The notes beneath the pieces are model-generated. The model had not been told where the DNA came from. It ran no database searches and was given only the letters and a program-made list of their open reading frames with translations. A DNA stretch of 63,357 nt from Gracilibacteraceae bacterium (GTDB taxonomy: Bacteria > Bacillota > Desulfitobacteriia > Desulfitobacteriales > Syntrophobotulaceae), in contig JAISAH010000119.1 of assembly GCA_031266805.1 (NCBI GenBank), positions 1 to 63,357 on the forward strand, in the 5' to 3' direction. Positions 8,209-16,627 of the stretch are shown here, in pieces. Both the position numbers and the translations under genes were made by a program. How positions within the stretch are numbered: position 1 is the first letter of the stretch; every line of letters starts with the position of its first letter.

Positions 8209-9467
8209 GGGGCGAAAAAATTTTCCGGGCGGACGTAGCGGTGATCGGCGGCGGCCCGGCGGGGCTGGCGGCGGCGGCCGCCGCCCGGGCCGCCGGGGCG
8301 GAGCGGGTGCTGGTCCTGGAACGGGAGCCGCTGGCCGGCGGGATATTGAATCAATGTATCCACGACGGGTTCGGGCTCGTCCGCTTCGGGGAAGCGCTGA
8401 CCGGGCCGGAATACGCCGGCCGTTTTCTGCGGGCCGCCGAGGAGCGGGGAGTGGATATTCGGACGCGGACGATGACGCTCGAACTGACGGCGGAGCGGCG
8501 CCTGCGGACGCTGGGGCCGCGGGGATACGAAACGGCGGAGGCGGGCGCCGTCATTTTGGCTATGGGCTGCCGGGAGCGGACCAGAGGCGCGATCCAAATC
8601 CCCGGCGCCCGTCCGGCGGGGGTGTTTACCGCCGGAGTGGCCCAGTATTACCTGAACAGGCAGAATATGATGATCGGCCGCCGCGCGCTCATCGTCGGCT
8701 CCGGCGACGTCGGCCTCATAATGGCGCGGCGGCTCACGCTGGAAGGGGCGCGGGTGCTGGCCGTGGTGGAAAAACTGCCTTATGCCGGCGGTCTGGCCCG
8801 CAACGTCGTTCAGTGCTTGGAAGATTATGACATTCCGCTCTTGTTGAATCATACCGTGACGCGGATCGAAGGCGAGCGGCGAGTGGAACGCGTGACCGTC
8901 GCGCGCGTGGACGAGGCGGGCCGCGCGGTTCCCGGCACGGAGCGCGTCTGGGCCTGTGATACCGTGGTGCTGTCTGTCGGTCTCATCCCGGAAAACGAAC
9001 TGGCGCTGCAAGCCGGAGCGGAGATCAGTCCCCTGACGGGGGGAGCGGTGGTGAATGGCGATCTGCAAACGAGTATCCCCGGTGTTTTCGCTTGCGGCAA
9101 CGCGCTCCATGTCCATGATTTGGTTGATCATGTCTCGGCGGAGGCGGAAACCGCGGGGCAAAGCGCCGCCGCCTTTATTCGGGCCGGGACGGCGGCGCGA
9201 GCGGAAGACCGGCTCATCCCGATCCGCCCCGGCGCCGGCGTGCGTTATGTCGTGCCTTTTTTCCTGCGGCCGGGAGCGCGCTCGCTCATTTCCCTCAGGG
9301 TGAAGGAGCCGATGAGCCGGCGGCGGATCGAGGTCAGGGCGGGAGGGCGCGTGCTGGCGGCGCGGAAATTCCCGCGTCTCACTCCCGCGGAGATGGTGCG
9401 GCTGACGCTGCGGGAGCCGGCGCCGCCGGAAACGGAGACCGTGGAGGTGATGATCAGTGACGACTGA
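8205..9467 (+). CDS. FAD/NAD(P)-binding oxidoreductase, partner of the GlpA-like subunit
   Basis: 420 residues, overlapping the upstream stop by four bases. It has two nucleotide-binding motifs: VAVIGGGPAGLAAAAAAR at the N-terminus for FAD, and ALIVGSGDVGLIMARRL near residue 162 for NAD(P). AGGILNQCIHDGFG and the late GVFACGNALHVHDLVDHV segment are typical of the pyridine-nucleotide disulfide oxidoreductase-like partner in glycerol-3-phosphate dehydrogenase operons. It probably moves electrons between the GlpA-like flavin/Fe-S subunit and a nicotinamide cofactor. The C-terminal 60 or so residues are a separate small domain. The next gene overlaps its end by 11 bases, so the three are translationally coupled. 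Confidence 0.85.
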   Translation: MRGEKIFRADVAVIGGGPAGLAAAAAARAAGAERVLVLEREPLAGGILNQCIHDGFGLVRFGEALTGPEYAGRFLRAAEERGVDIRTRTMTLELTAERRLRTLGPRGYETAEAGAVILAMGCRERTRGAIQIPGARPAGVFTAGVAQYYLNRQNMMIGRRALIVGSGDVGLIMARRLTLEGARVLAVVEKLPYAGGLARNVVQCLEDYDIPLLLNHTVTRIEGERRVERVTVARVDEAGRAVPGTERVWACDTVVLSVGLIPENELALQAGAEISPLTGGAVVNGDLQTSIPGVFACGNALHVHDLVDHVSAEAETAGQSAAAFIRAGTAARAEDRLIPIRPGAGVRYVVPFFLRPGARSLISLRVKEPMSRRRIEVRAGGRVLAARKFPRLTPAEMVRLTLREPAPPETETVEVMISDD

Positions 9468-9840
9468 AAGAGAATTGATCTGCATAATCTGTCCTGTGGG
9501 CTGCGTGATGCGCCTGTTCCCTGACGGAGAGGGCTCCGCGCCGCCGCGGGTGGAAGGAGCGGACTGCGCTAAAGGGCGGGAGTACGCGGAGCGGGAGGCG
9601 ACGGATCCGCGCCGCGCGCTAACCTCCACGGTCAAGGTGCGCGGCGGCTGTTTTCCGCTGGTCAGCGCGCGCAGTTCCGCGCCCCTGCCCAAGCATATGC
9701 TGCTCCCCGCCGCCGCCTCGCTGCGCGGGATATCCCTTCAGGCGCCGGTGGCGGCCGGACAGGTGATCTTACCGGATATCATGGGCACGGGGACGGCTTT
9801 GCTGGCGACGGGAACCGTAGAAAGGAAAAAATTTCACTGA
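9457..9840 (+). CDS. DUF1667 protein, third subunit of the GlpA-like operon
   Basis: 127 residues. The cysteine motifs CIICPVGC and GADCAKGREYA are the DUF1667 hallmark and suggest a small Fe-S or metal site. RALTSTVKVRGG and the later PLPKHML also fit the family. It overlaps the flavoprotein gene by 11 bases. Members almost always follow a GlpA-like/FAD oxidoreductase pair in Clostridia and are presumed electron-transfer or assembly subunits. Its biochemical function has not been firmly established as far as I know. Confidence 0.85.
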   Translation: MTTERELICIICPVGCVMRLFPDGEGSAPPRVEGADCAKGREYAEREATDPRRALTSTVKVRGGCFPLVSARSSAPLPKHMLLPAAASLRGISLQAPVAAGQVILPDIMGTGTALLATGTVERKKFH

Positions 9841-9857
9841 ATTTCCTGAAAAAAGGA

Positions 9858-9886
9858 TTGTGCATATGGACGCTTTTTTGTATAAT
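9858..9886 (+). promoter_or_regulatory. Sigma-A-type promoter upstream of uppP
   Basis: TTGTGC at 9858-9863, a 17-bp spacer and a perfect TATAAT at 9881-9886 lie 27 bases before the GTG start of uppP. Confidence 0.6.
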
Positions 9887-9912
9887 AAGAATCAGAGAAG
9901 AGGGCTTAGGCT

Positions 9913-10692
9913 GTGACTGTATATCAGGCAATCGTTCTGGGCGTGGTGCAGGGGATCGGAGAATTCCTGCCCGTCTCCAGTTCAGGGCATCTTGTTTTAT
10001 TGCCGTGGCTTTTTCGCTGGGACACGCCCGGACTGGATTATGACGTGGCGCTGCACATGGGGACGCTCTTTGCCGTAGTGGTCTACTTTCGGCGCGACTG
10101 GTTCAGATTATTCCGGGCGGTGCTCCGCCGCGGCGACGACGACAATCGCCGGCTGTTCTGGTTTTTGGCGGTCGCCTCTTTGCCGGCGGCGGCGGCGGGA
10201 TTTTTCCTGCAGGACCTCATAGAGAACGCCTTGCGTTCACCGTTGATCGTCGCTTTCAATCTGATATTTTTCGGGATTTTGTTATACGCGGCGGATCGCC
10301 GGCATCAGTGGCGCGAACTGGATAACATGACCCTTTCCGACGCGCTGCTCATCGGATGCGCTCAGGCCGCGGCGCTTATGCCGGGCGTTTCCCGGTCGGG
10401 CGTCACCATGACCGTCGCCCGCGGTTTATCTTTTTCCCGCGGGGAAGCCGCCCGCTTTTCTTTTCTTCTCTCCACCCCCGTCATCTTCGGCGCGGGACTG
10501 TTTCAACTGCGCGATCTCTCGCTTGACTCGCTGAACGCGCCGTTTTGGGCCGGTCTCGCTGTTTCGGCTTTCGTCGGTTTTTTGGCGATTGCGTTTTTAT
10601 TGCGCTTTTTACAGAGAGCCAGTTTCAAACTTTTTGTGGGATACCGGATAGCGCTGGGGATCGTCGTCGCGGTTTTATATTTCAGCCAGTGA
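9913..10692 (+). CDS. uppP: Undecaprenyl-diphosphatase (UppP/BacA family)
   Basis: 259 residues, a polytopic membrane enzyme that dephosphorylates undecaprenyl pyrophosphate so the lipid carrier can be reused in peptidoglycan and wall-polymer synthesis. The signature QGIGEFLPVSSSGHL near the N-terminus supplies the catalytic glutamate and serine region. The second motif, ALMPGVSRSGVTMT near residue 155, contains the conserved arginine. Several hydrophobic helices follow, to FVGYRIALGIVVAVLYF. The start is a GTG at 9913, which gives the family N-terminus (TVYQAIVLGVVQGIGEF); its ribosome-binding site is poor. It heads a probable operon with phoU. Confidence 0.95.
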   Translation: MTVYQAIVLGVVQGIGEFLPVSSSGHLVLLPWLFRWDTPGLDYDVALHMGTLFAVVVYFRRDWFRLFRAVLRRGDDDNRRLFWFLAVASLPAAAAGFFLQDLIENALRSPLIVAFNLIFFGILLYAADRRHQWRELDNMTLSDALLIGCAQAAALMPGVSRSGVTMTVARGLSFSRGEAARFSFLLSTPVIFGAGLFQLRDLSLDSLNAPFWAGLAVSAFVGFLAIAFLLRFLQRASFKLFVGYRIALGIVVAVLYFSQ

Positions 10693-10725
10693 AGCTTTTC
10701 CTGGCGAGGGGCGGAGTGAAGACGT

Positions 10726-11379
10726 ATGAAAAATATTTTCGCCAGACATCTCACGGAAATGAAAAGCAAGGTCATCGCCATGGGCGCCATGGTGGGGAAA
10801 TCGATCGACGACGCGGTGATCAGTTTGCGGGAGCGGGATTTGGCGCTGGCGCGGGCGATTATGGCCAACGACGACGCCGTCGACGCGCTGGAAAAGGAGA
10901 TCGAGCAGCTCTGCACCCATTTGATCGCCACATGCCAGCCTTTTGCCGCGGATCTGCGTCATGTTATCGCCGGATACAAGATCATCACCGCCCTTGAGCG
11001 GATGGGCGATTTGGCGGTCGATATGGCGCAGGTGTCGCTGCGTATCGGGCCGGAAAAGCTGATCAAACCGCTGATCGACATACCGGCGATGGCCAGGGAA
11101 GTGCAGATCGGGATCAAGGAAGTCATCACCGCCTATACCGGCGAAAACCCGGACGGCGCCCGCCGGATAGCGGAAATTGACGACAAAGTAGATATGTATT
11201 ATGGGATGATCGTGACGGAACTGTGCCAGCTGATGGAGCAAAAACCGGCGCTGGTGTCGCAGGGGGTGCAGCTTGTGCTGGTGGCCCGTTTTCTGGAGCG
11301 CATCGGCGACTACGCGACAAATATCGGAGAAGAAATCATATATATGTCACTCGGGGTCAGGGAGAGCCTGAACGAGTGA
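10726..11379 (+). CDS. phoU: Phosphate signalling protein PhoU
   Basis: 217 residues, the usual PhoU length, forming two three-helix bundles. The family pattern is clear: an F--HL-E-K motif at the start (FARHLTEMKSKVIAMG), D-VDALEKEIE near residue 50, DLRHVIAGYKI near 78, and a C-terminal ERIGDYATNIGEE. PhoU binds metal clusters and restrains phosphate uptake and PhoR-type signalling. No pstSCAB or phoPR gene is present in the window, so this copy stands apart from its usual operon and follows uppP by 33 bases. Confidence 0.95.
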   Translation: MKNIFARHLTEMKSKVIAMGAMVGKSIDDAVISLRERDLALARAIMANDDAVDALEKEIEQLCTHLIATCQPFAADLRHVIAGYKIITALERMGDLAVDMAQVSLRIGPEKLIKPLIDIPAMAREVQIGIKEVITAYTGENPDGARRIAEIDDKVDMYYGMIVTELCQLMEQKPALVSQGVQLVLVARFLERIGDYATNIGEEIIYMSLGVRESLNE

Positions 11380-11409
11380 CAAGTCCTTTGTTCAAGGCGG
11401 GTGAATTAT

Positions 11410-12570
11410 ATGAACTGGCAGCAAATCTGCAATGAAAACGAGGAGTTTTTTCTAGGCGGCAATTGGACGGAATGCGGGGAAAAAGACCGCAAAGCCTTAA
11501 AACTCCCGCCAGGGCTTCGCTTTCTCAGCGCGGGCGGCCCGGATCTGAAAATGGGGGCCGTGGTGGCGGAAGGCAAGGCGCGGGAGGACGGTATGCTGAC
11601 CGGCGGTCTCCTATGGGCCGACGGGATCGGCGGCGGCGTTCCCGTGCGCTTGTTTTTCGTGGCGCCTTCCTTTTCGCGCGAATTTTTAAGCAGCCTGGAG
11701 CAGATCGGCGGGCGTCTCTCGCCGGAGGCGGTGATGTGGCGGGAAAAACTTTATCCTTATTTTTTCCCGGTCACGGCCGGCGCTGTTTCGGCGGAACCGG
11801 CGGCATTTTTTTCCGGCCGGCGGCCGGACTGGGATATGTGGAGCGGCAGGTGCAACCCTGTGGCTCGTCAGCATCTGGCCGTGGTGCGCGCTTATTTTGA
11901 CTCTTTGGCCGCCAGACGGGTGCGCGCGGTCTTTCGCCGGAACAGCATAGTTTTCGCCTGGGGCGATACGGATATCGCCGAGGCCGCGTTCACGGGGGAT
12001 AAATTCGATTTGCGCACAAAAAACAAGGGCATGAAAAACGCGCTCCCGACGCGGCCGGGCTGGGTAGACGCAGACAGCCGCCTGGACGAGGGTTTTCGCC
12101 GCGCCGTTCTGGGAGCGCTCGACTGGCTGGAGGAAAAGGAAGCTGACGGCGGTTTGCCGGAATCGAGCGCGCTGTCGTTAAAAATGTGGCATGATCCCGG
12201 TTTTATCGGCGAAACGGGAACTCCTATCCCGTTTCCTTTGCTGAAAAAAGAACCCGGCGGCGCCCAGCCTGGGGATTTCTGGTATTTCATCGGGCCGGAG
12301 CGTCTCAGCGTCTACCGCGCCGTCTTGACGCGGCCGCTGGAATGTCTGGGCGAGATTTTATATTATGACGCCGTGTTGAAGGAAAACGCGCGGGAAATCA
12401 GCCGTTTGACCGTGGACGCGGTTTGGGACGATAAGATCCATATCGTCGCGTCGCAGAGACTGAGCAAAGAACTGGCGCGGCATCAGGAATATTTCAAAGA
12501 GGCGGAGCATTTTCCCCTCAGAATACTGCCGGAAAACTGGCGGCGGAAAGGGGCGGATCTGAACGGATGA
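11410..12570 (+). CDS. Hypothetical protein, family not recognised
   Basis: 386 residues with the ATG at 11410; a GTG at 11401 in the same frame is an alternative, and neither has a strong ribosome-binding site. The protein is soluble-looking with no signal peptide or membrane segment. It is rich in Trp, Arg and Glu and has no motif I can name. A region near 265-300 (MWHDPGFIGETGTPIPFPL) is proline and glycine rich and may be a loop at an active or binding site. It lies between phoU and an acetyltransferase whose start overlaps its stop, so it is probably part of the same operon. The composition matches the neighbours. No function is proposed. Confidence 0.7.
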   Translation: MNWQQICNENEEFFLGGNWTECGEKDRKALKLPPGLRFLSAGGPDLKMGAVVAEGKAREDGMLTGGLLWADGIGGGVPVRLFFVAPSFSREFLSSLEQIGGRLSPEAVMWREKLYPYFFPVTAGAVSAEPAAFFSGRRPDWDMWSGRCNPVARQHLAVVRAYFDSLAARRVRAVFRRNSIVFAWGDTDIAEAAFTGDKFDLRTKNKGMKNALPTRPGWVDADSRLDEGFRRAVLGALDWLEEKEADGGLPESSALSLKMWHDPGFIGETGTPIPFPLLKKEPGGAQPGDFWYFIGPERLSVYRAVLTRPLECLGEILYYDAVLKENAREISRLTVDAVWDDKIHIVASQRLSKELARHQEYFKEAEHFPLRILPENWRRKGADLNG

Positions 12571-13022
12571 TCATGTATCGCAAGGCTCGGCTGGCTGATG
12601 TGGAGGAGATGCTTGATCTGGTTCAGTTTTTCGCCGATAAGGGACTTATGTTGCCGCGTTCGCGCCACGCGCTTTACGAAGGGATCAGAGAATACCGGGT
12701 GGCCCGCGCCGGCGATAAACTGGTGGGGATTGGCGCTTTGCGCGTCTTGTGGCGCGATCTGGCGGAAATACGCACGCTGGCTACGGCGGAGGAATACCAG
12801 AAACAGGGCGTCGGGCGCGAGATAGTCCGGCTCCTTTTGGCTGAGGCGGAGGAAATGGAGTGCGCCTCGGTTTTCACCTTGACCTATCAGGCCCGTTTTT
12901 TTGAGATGATGGGGTTCCGTCGGGTGGAAAAAGATTCGCTGCCGCAGAAAGTGTGGCAGGAATGTATAAACTGCGTCAAATTCCCCAATTGCGACGAGAT
13001 CGCCCTCGTGCGAGAGGTGTAA
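12567..13022 (+). CDS. GNAT acetyltransferase, single-domain N-acetylglutamate synthase type
   Basis: 151 residues forming one GNAT domain. The acetyl-CoA-binding motif is EEYQKQGVGREIVRLLL near residue 73. LMLPRSRHALYEGIREY, LWRDLAEIRTLA and the C-terminal KVWQECINCVKFPNCDEIAL match the stand-alone ArgA-like N-acetylglutamate synthases of Clostridia, including the paired cysteines near the end. The likely reaction is acetylation of glutamate as the first step of arginine synthesis, though other amino acid acceptors are possible. It overlaps the preceding gene by ATGA and no arginine gene is adjacent. A weak inverted repeat (ACAGGGC/GCCCTGT, 13050-13078) follows the stop. Confidence 0.8.
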   Translation: MIMYRKARLADVEEMLDLVQFFADKGLMLPRSRHALYEGIREYRVARAGDKLVGIGALRVLWRDLAEIRTLATAEEYQKQGVGREIVRLLLAEAEEMECASVFTLTYQARFFEMMGFRRVEKDSLPQKVWQECINCVKFPNCDEIALVREV

Positions 13023-13127
13023 GGCGGCGGGGGCGGTTGAGATTTTCAGACAGGGCGGAATTCCGATGTCTGCCCTGTAGCGTCTGATCTTCCACAAAAA
13101 TAATTTCCAAAATATCTCATTTATCCC

Positions 13128-13156
13128 TTGACAAGGAAAATGGTCTCGGATATACT
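13128..13156 (+). promoter_or_regulatory. Strong sigma-A-type promoter of the conjugation gene block
   Basis: A perfect TTGACA at 13128-13133, a 17-bp spacer and TATACT at 13151-13156 lie upstream of AAAGGAGGTG at about 13194-13203. The surrounding bases are A+T rich compared with the flanking genes. Confidence 0.8.
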
Positions 13157-13209
13157 GATACATATGGTTTCCAAATATAGTCAATTGATTGCGAAAGGAG
13201 GTGAACCAC

Positions 13210-14892
13210 TTGGCGCCTGTTGTATTCACAGCTGCGGTCTCCGCATTGTTTTTCTGGGGAAGCAACCGTTTAGCCGCCCTTTGCGCGGGGGATTGGACGG
13301 CGCTGCCGGCCGCCGCGGAAGCGCTCTGGCCCGCTTTGCGCGCCGAGCCTTTCCGGCTGGATCTCGCTCCCGCGTCCCTTATCGCCGGTTTGGCCGCCGC
13401 CGCGCTCTGCTGGGTAGTTTATTTGTATTCCCTGACCGGCGGCGGAAATTTCCGGCGCGGCCAGGAACACGGCTCCGCTGCCTGGGGGCGAGGACGTGAC
13501 ATCGCGCCGCTCGTCGATAAAGACTCCGATTGGAATATCATCTTATCCGCCACGGAGCGAATCACTTTGCGCAAACCGGCTAAATTCTCCGCGGACCGCA
13601 ATAAGAACGTCCTCGTCGTCGGCGGCTCCGGTTCCGGCAAAACATTTTCCGTCATCAAACCCAATCTCATGCAGCTGCATTCGTCTTACGTCGTCACCGA
13701 TCCCAAAGGCGTTCTCCTGCCGGAAACCGGCTATCTGTTCGCGGAAAACGGTTATGAGATCCGCTGCTTCAATACGGTCAATTTCCGCAAATCCTTGCAT
13801 TATAATCCGCTGGCCTACATCCGGCAGGAGAAGGATATCCTGAAGGTCGTGAACGTGCTGATCGAGAACACCAGCGGCGACAAACAGGGCGGCGATAAAT
13901 TCTGGCAGGATTGCGAGCGTTTGCTGTATACCGCGCTCATAGCTTATCTCTGGCAGGAATCGCCCATAGAGCAGCGGAGTATTCCGGGCATGATCGACCT
14001 GCTGGAACTGTGCGGCGTAAAAGAAGACGATGAGAATTACCAAAGCCCGGCCGACTTTCTTTTTGCCGAACTGGAACAAACGAAACCCGATTGCCTGGCG
14101 GTCAAACAGTACAAAAAATTTCGCCTGGCCGCGGGCAAGACCATGAAATCCATCCTTATTTCCTGCGCGGCGCGCCTGGCCCCGTTTGACGTCGCCGAAC
14201 TGCGGGAGATAACGAGCCGCGACGAATTGAAGCTTGACGAGCTCGGAGACCGCAAGACCGCTTTTTTTCTCATCATGAGCGATACGGATTCCACATATTC
14301 CTTCCTGCCGGCTATGATTTTCTACCAGATGTTCAATCTGCTTTGTGACAAGGCCGACGATCACTATGGCGGCAAACTGCCCGTGCATGTGCGCTGCCTG
14401 TTCGATGAATTCGCCAATTGCGGCAAGATACCGGACTTTCACCACCTGATCTCCACTATCCGCAGCCGCGAGATTTCGGCGACCATCATCCTGCAATCCT
14501 TTGCCCAGCTGAATTCCATATATAAGGACGACGCGGAAACCATCACGGATTGCTGCGACACGACCGTGTTTCTGGGCGGCAAGTCGGTGAAAACCACGGA
14601 AAACATCTCAAAGATGATCGGCAAAACCACGATAGATCATCGCAGCGCGAACGAAACCCGCGGCGAACATGGCAGTTTCAGCCTGAACAACCAGATCATC
14701 GGGCGCGACCTCATCGACGCGGCGGAAGTCAGCCGGCTGGAACGACGGCAGTGTCTCGTGCTGATCCAGGGGCTGCCTCCGTTCAAAAGCAATAAATTTG
14801 ACACAGCTAAACACCGCCGCTACGGATTTTTGGCGGACAGCGGGCGAAGGGCCCGTTTCGACACGGCCGCCGCTTTCGCGGCCAAACAATGA
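13210..14892 (+). CDS. virD4: VirD4/TraG-type coupling protein of a conjugative element
   Basis: 560 residues. Two N-terminal hydrophobic segments (about residues 3-20 and 60-80) anchor it in the membrane. The ATPase follows, with Walker A VVGGSGSGKTFSVIKPNL near residue 140 and the YVVTDPKGVLLPETG motif of TraG/VirD4 proteins. Walker B is in VRCLFDEFANCGKIPDF, then SATIILQSFAQL. These hexameric ATPases deliver relaxase-DNA complexes to the type IV secretion channel. I place the start at the TTG at 13210, 7 bases after AAAGGAGGTG; an in-frame TTG at 13189 lies upstream of that site. The gene order VirD4-Maff2-VirB6-PrgI-VirB4 is that of Tn1549-like elements. Confidence 0.9.
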   Translation: MAPVVFTAAVSALFFWGSNRLAALCAGDWTALPAAAEALWPALRAEPFRLDLAPASLIAGLAAAALCWVVYLYSLTGGGNFRRGQEHGSAAWGRGRDIAPLVDKDSDWNIILSATERITLRKPAKFSADRNKNVLVVGGSGSGKTFSVIKPNLMQLHSSYVVTDPKGVLLPETGYLFAENGYEIRCFNTVNFRKSLHYNPLAYIRQEKDILKVVNVLIENTSGDKQGGDKFWQDCERLLYTALIAYLWQESPIEQRSIPGMIDLLELCGVKEDDENYQSPADFLFAELEQTKPDCLAVKQYKKFRLAAGKTMKSILISCAARLAPFDVAELREITSRDELKLDELGDRKTAFFLIMSDTDSTYSFLPAMIFYQMFNLLCDKADDHYGGKLPVHVRCLFDEFANCGKIPDFHHLISTIRSREISATIILQSFAQLNSIYKDDAETITDCCDTTVFLGGKSVKTTENISKMIGKTTIDHRSANETRGEHGSFSLNNQIIGRDLIDAAEVSRLERRQCLVLIQGLPPFKSNKFDTAKHRRYGFLADSGRRARFDTAAAFAAKQ

Positions 14893-14907
14893 AAAGGAGT
14901 TGGAAAT

Positions 14908-15153
14908 ATGGATACTTTGCGCAGCGTCATGGATATGATAGTAAAATTTGTCACTTTTGGCGGCAGTCTCTGGCTGGTTTGGGGCGTCGTTATCCTGGCC
15001 GGCGGTCTCAAAGATAAAAACGGACCCGCCTTGCAGTCCGGTCTGTGGCAGATAGTGGGCGGCGGTCTGATCGTCGCGGCCGCTCAGGTTTTTTCCCGGT
15101 TGCAGCTGCCCGCGGCGGATTGTCTCTGGGCCTTGTTCCATCTGCCTGGCTGA
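14908..15153 (+). CDS. Maff2-family small membrane protein of integrative elements
   Basis: 81 residues with two hydrophobic helices separated by a short charged loop (GGLKDKNGPALQSGLWQ). This matches the Maff2 mobile-element family that sits between VirD4 and the VirB6-like gene in Tn1549-type elements. It may act as a pilin-like or channel-associated subunit, by analogy with VirB2/TrbC, but this is not proven. It is 15 bases after virD4 with GGAG before the start. Confidence 0.8.
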   Translation: MDTLRSVMDMIVKFVTFGGSLWLVWGVVILAGGLKDKNGPALQSGLWQIVGGGLIVAAAQVFSRLQLPAADCLWALFHLPG

Positions 15154-15186
15154 TCGGGGAAGCGAGGATGAAAGGGCTGACGCAAT

Positions 15187-16029
15187 ATGTTTGAGAATAT
15201 TCTGAATAAATGGCTGGACGACATCAGCGCCATGATCGTGAACGCCGGTACTGACGGCAAACTGGTGATGTCACTGGAATCGTTTAACACCACGATGTTC
15301 ACCTTTGTCAAAAGCGTCATGGAAACTGTGATTTTACCGGCCGCCTATGTTATTCTCGCGCTGTTCCTAGTGCTGGAGCTGCACAAGGCCAGCATGAGGG
15401 CGGAAGGGGCCGGCGGCGGCATCCAGCTGAGCGCCGAGATAGTATTCCGCGTCCTGCTGAAGCTCATCCTCTGTAAATTCGCGGTCGACTGCTCTCTGCT
15501 CATCATGGACGCCATGTATGAAACATCTTTGCATCTGACCACCGGGATCAGGGACGCTCTGGCCACCCAGACTTTCGGTTCGCCGGATCCGGACGGCGCC
15601 GATACGGAGACTTACCGCATCCTGATCGAAGATATGAATCTCGGCGAACAGCTGGGGTTTTTCATCGAACTGTTTTTCATCCGCCTTGTCGTCAAATTCG
15701 TGCTGCTGCTGGTCAATGTCATCGTCGTCGGCCGTTTTATCGAAATTTACCTTTACATCGCCGTCGCGCCGATCCCGCTGGCCACTTTTCCTCATGACGA
15801 GCTGAGCGGCATAGGCAAAAATTTCCTGAAAAACTTTGCCGCCATCTGTTTGCAGGGCGCTATGATTTATCTCACTTTGTCTTTCTACCCGCTCCTGTTC
15901 AATAACCCCTCGCAGCTGGGCCCCGGCGACCTCCTTTCCGTGTTCGCCCTTCTCGGCTATCCGATTTTGCTGGCTATTGTCGTTTTCAATTGCAAGGGGC
16001 TGGCGAAATCAATCTGCAACGCCGCGTGA
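15187..16029 (+). CDS. VirB6/TrbL-like polytopic membrane protein of a type IV secretion system
   Basis: 280 residues with about six hydrophobic segments, including ETVILPAAYVILALFLVLEL near 40-60 and a stretch through VVKFVLLLVNVIVVGRFIEIYLYIAVAPIPL. VAPIPLATFPHDE is typical of the VirB6-like protein of Firmicute conjugative elements, an inner channel component. It lies between Maff2 and PrgI, as in Tn1549-like elements. Its length is normal and it appears intact. Confidence 0.85.
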   Translation: MFENILNKWLDDISAMIVNAGTDGKLVMSLESFNTTMFTFVKSVMETVILPAAYVILALFLVLELHKASMRAEGAGGGIQLSAEIVFRVLLKLILCKFAVDCSLLIMDAMYETSLHLTTGIRDALATQTFGSPDPDGADTETYRILIEDMNLGEQLGFFIELFFIRLVVKFVLLLVNVIVVGRFIEIYLYIAVAPIPLATFPHDELSGIGKNFLKNFAAICLQGAMIYLTLSFYPLLFNNPSQLGPGDLLSVFALLGYPILLAIVVFNCKGLAKSICNAA

Positions 16030-16057
16030 TCTTTTGTATTTGGTAAAGAGGTGTTAT

Positions 16058-16627
16058 ATGCACGCGTCTATTCCGAAAGAAATCACGGAATATCATGAAA
16101 AAATCATGTTCGGACTGTCGATCCGTCAATTGCTCTGTTTCGCGGTCGCCATCCTGGGCGGCGCCGCCACCTGGTTTTTCTGCGCCAAACTGCTGCGTCT
16201 GCCTTTCGACCTCATAAGTTATGTCGTCATCGCGGAGGCCGCGCCGCTCATGGCGCTGGGATTTATCCGCAAAGACGGGCAGCCTTTTGAAAAATACGCT
16301 TCTTTGGTGATCCGGCATCGGTTCGGGCGGCTGCGGCTGAATTTCACGGCCGCGCCGCGGGACTCGGACGCCACGGATCCCGCGGTAAAAGCGGCCGCGC
16401 GCCGAGAAAGGAGGAAAAGCCATGTCTGGTTTGCTGAAAAAACTCATCCCCAATATGAATGCCAAAGATTCGAAGTCACAAAAAAAGAGCGCAAGAGAAA
16501 GCGCAAAGCGGCACAACGAAAAATTGCGGCAGCTCGACAAGAGTACCGCGCAGCAAAACGCAGCGCTAAAAAAGCGGCTGCGGCGGCTGGCCGCGCCGAA
16601 AAGCACCTCTCAATGCATCAGGTATAA
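16058..16627 (+). CDS. prgI: PrgI-family membrane protein of a type IV secretion system
   Basis: 189 residues. The start MHASIPKEITEYHEKIMFGL and two hydrophobic helices (about residues 26-42 and 48-65) match the PrgI family. The ATG at 16058 follows AAAGAGGTG. The last 80 or so residues are extremely Lys, Arg and Ala rich (KKERKRKRKAAQRK) with no counterpart in the short PrgI core. This tail is read in a different frame across the first 206 bases of virB4, an unusually long overlap. The tail could be a real basic extension or the result of a lost stop codon. Confidence 0.8.
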   Translation: MHASIPKEITEYHEKIMFGLSIRQLLCFAVAILGGAATWFFCAKLLRLPFDLISYVVIAEAAPLMALGFIRKDGQPFEKYASLVIRHRFGRLRLNFTAAPRDSDATDPAVKAAARRERRKSHVWFAEKTHPQYECQRFEVTKKERKRKRKAAQRKIAAARQEYRAAKRSAKKAAAAAGRAEKHLSMHQV

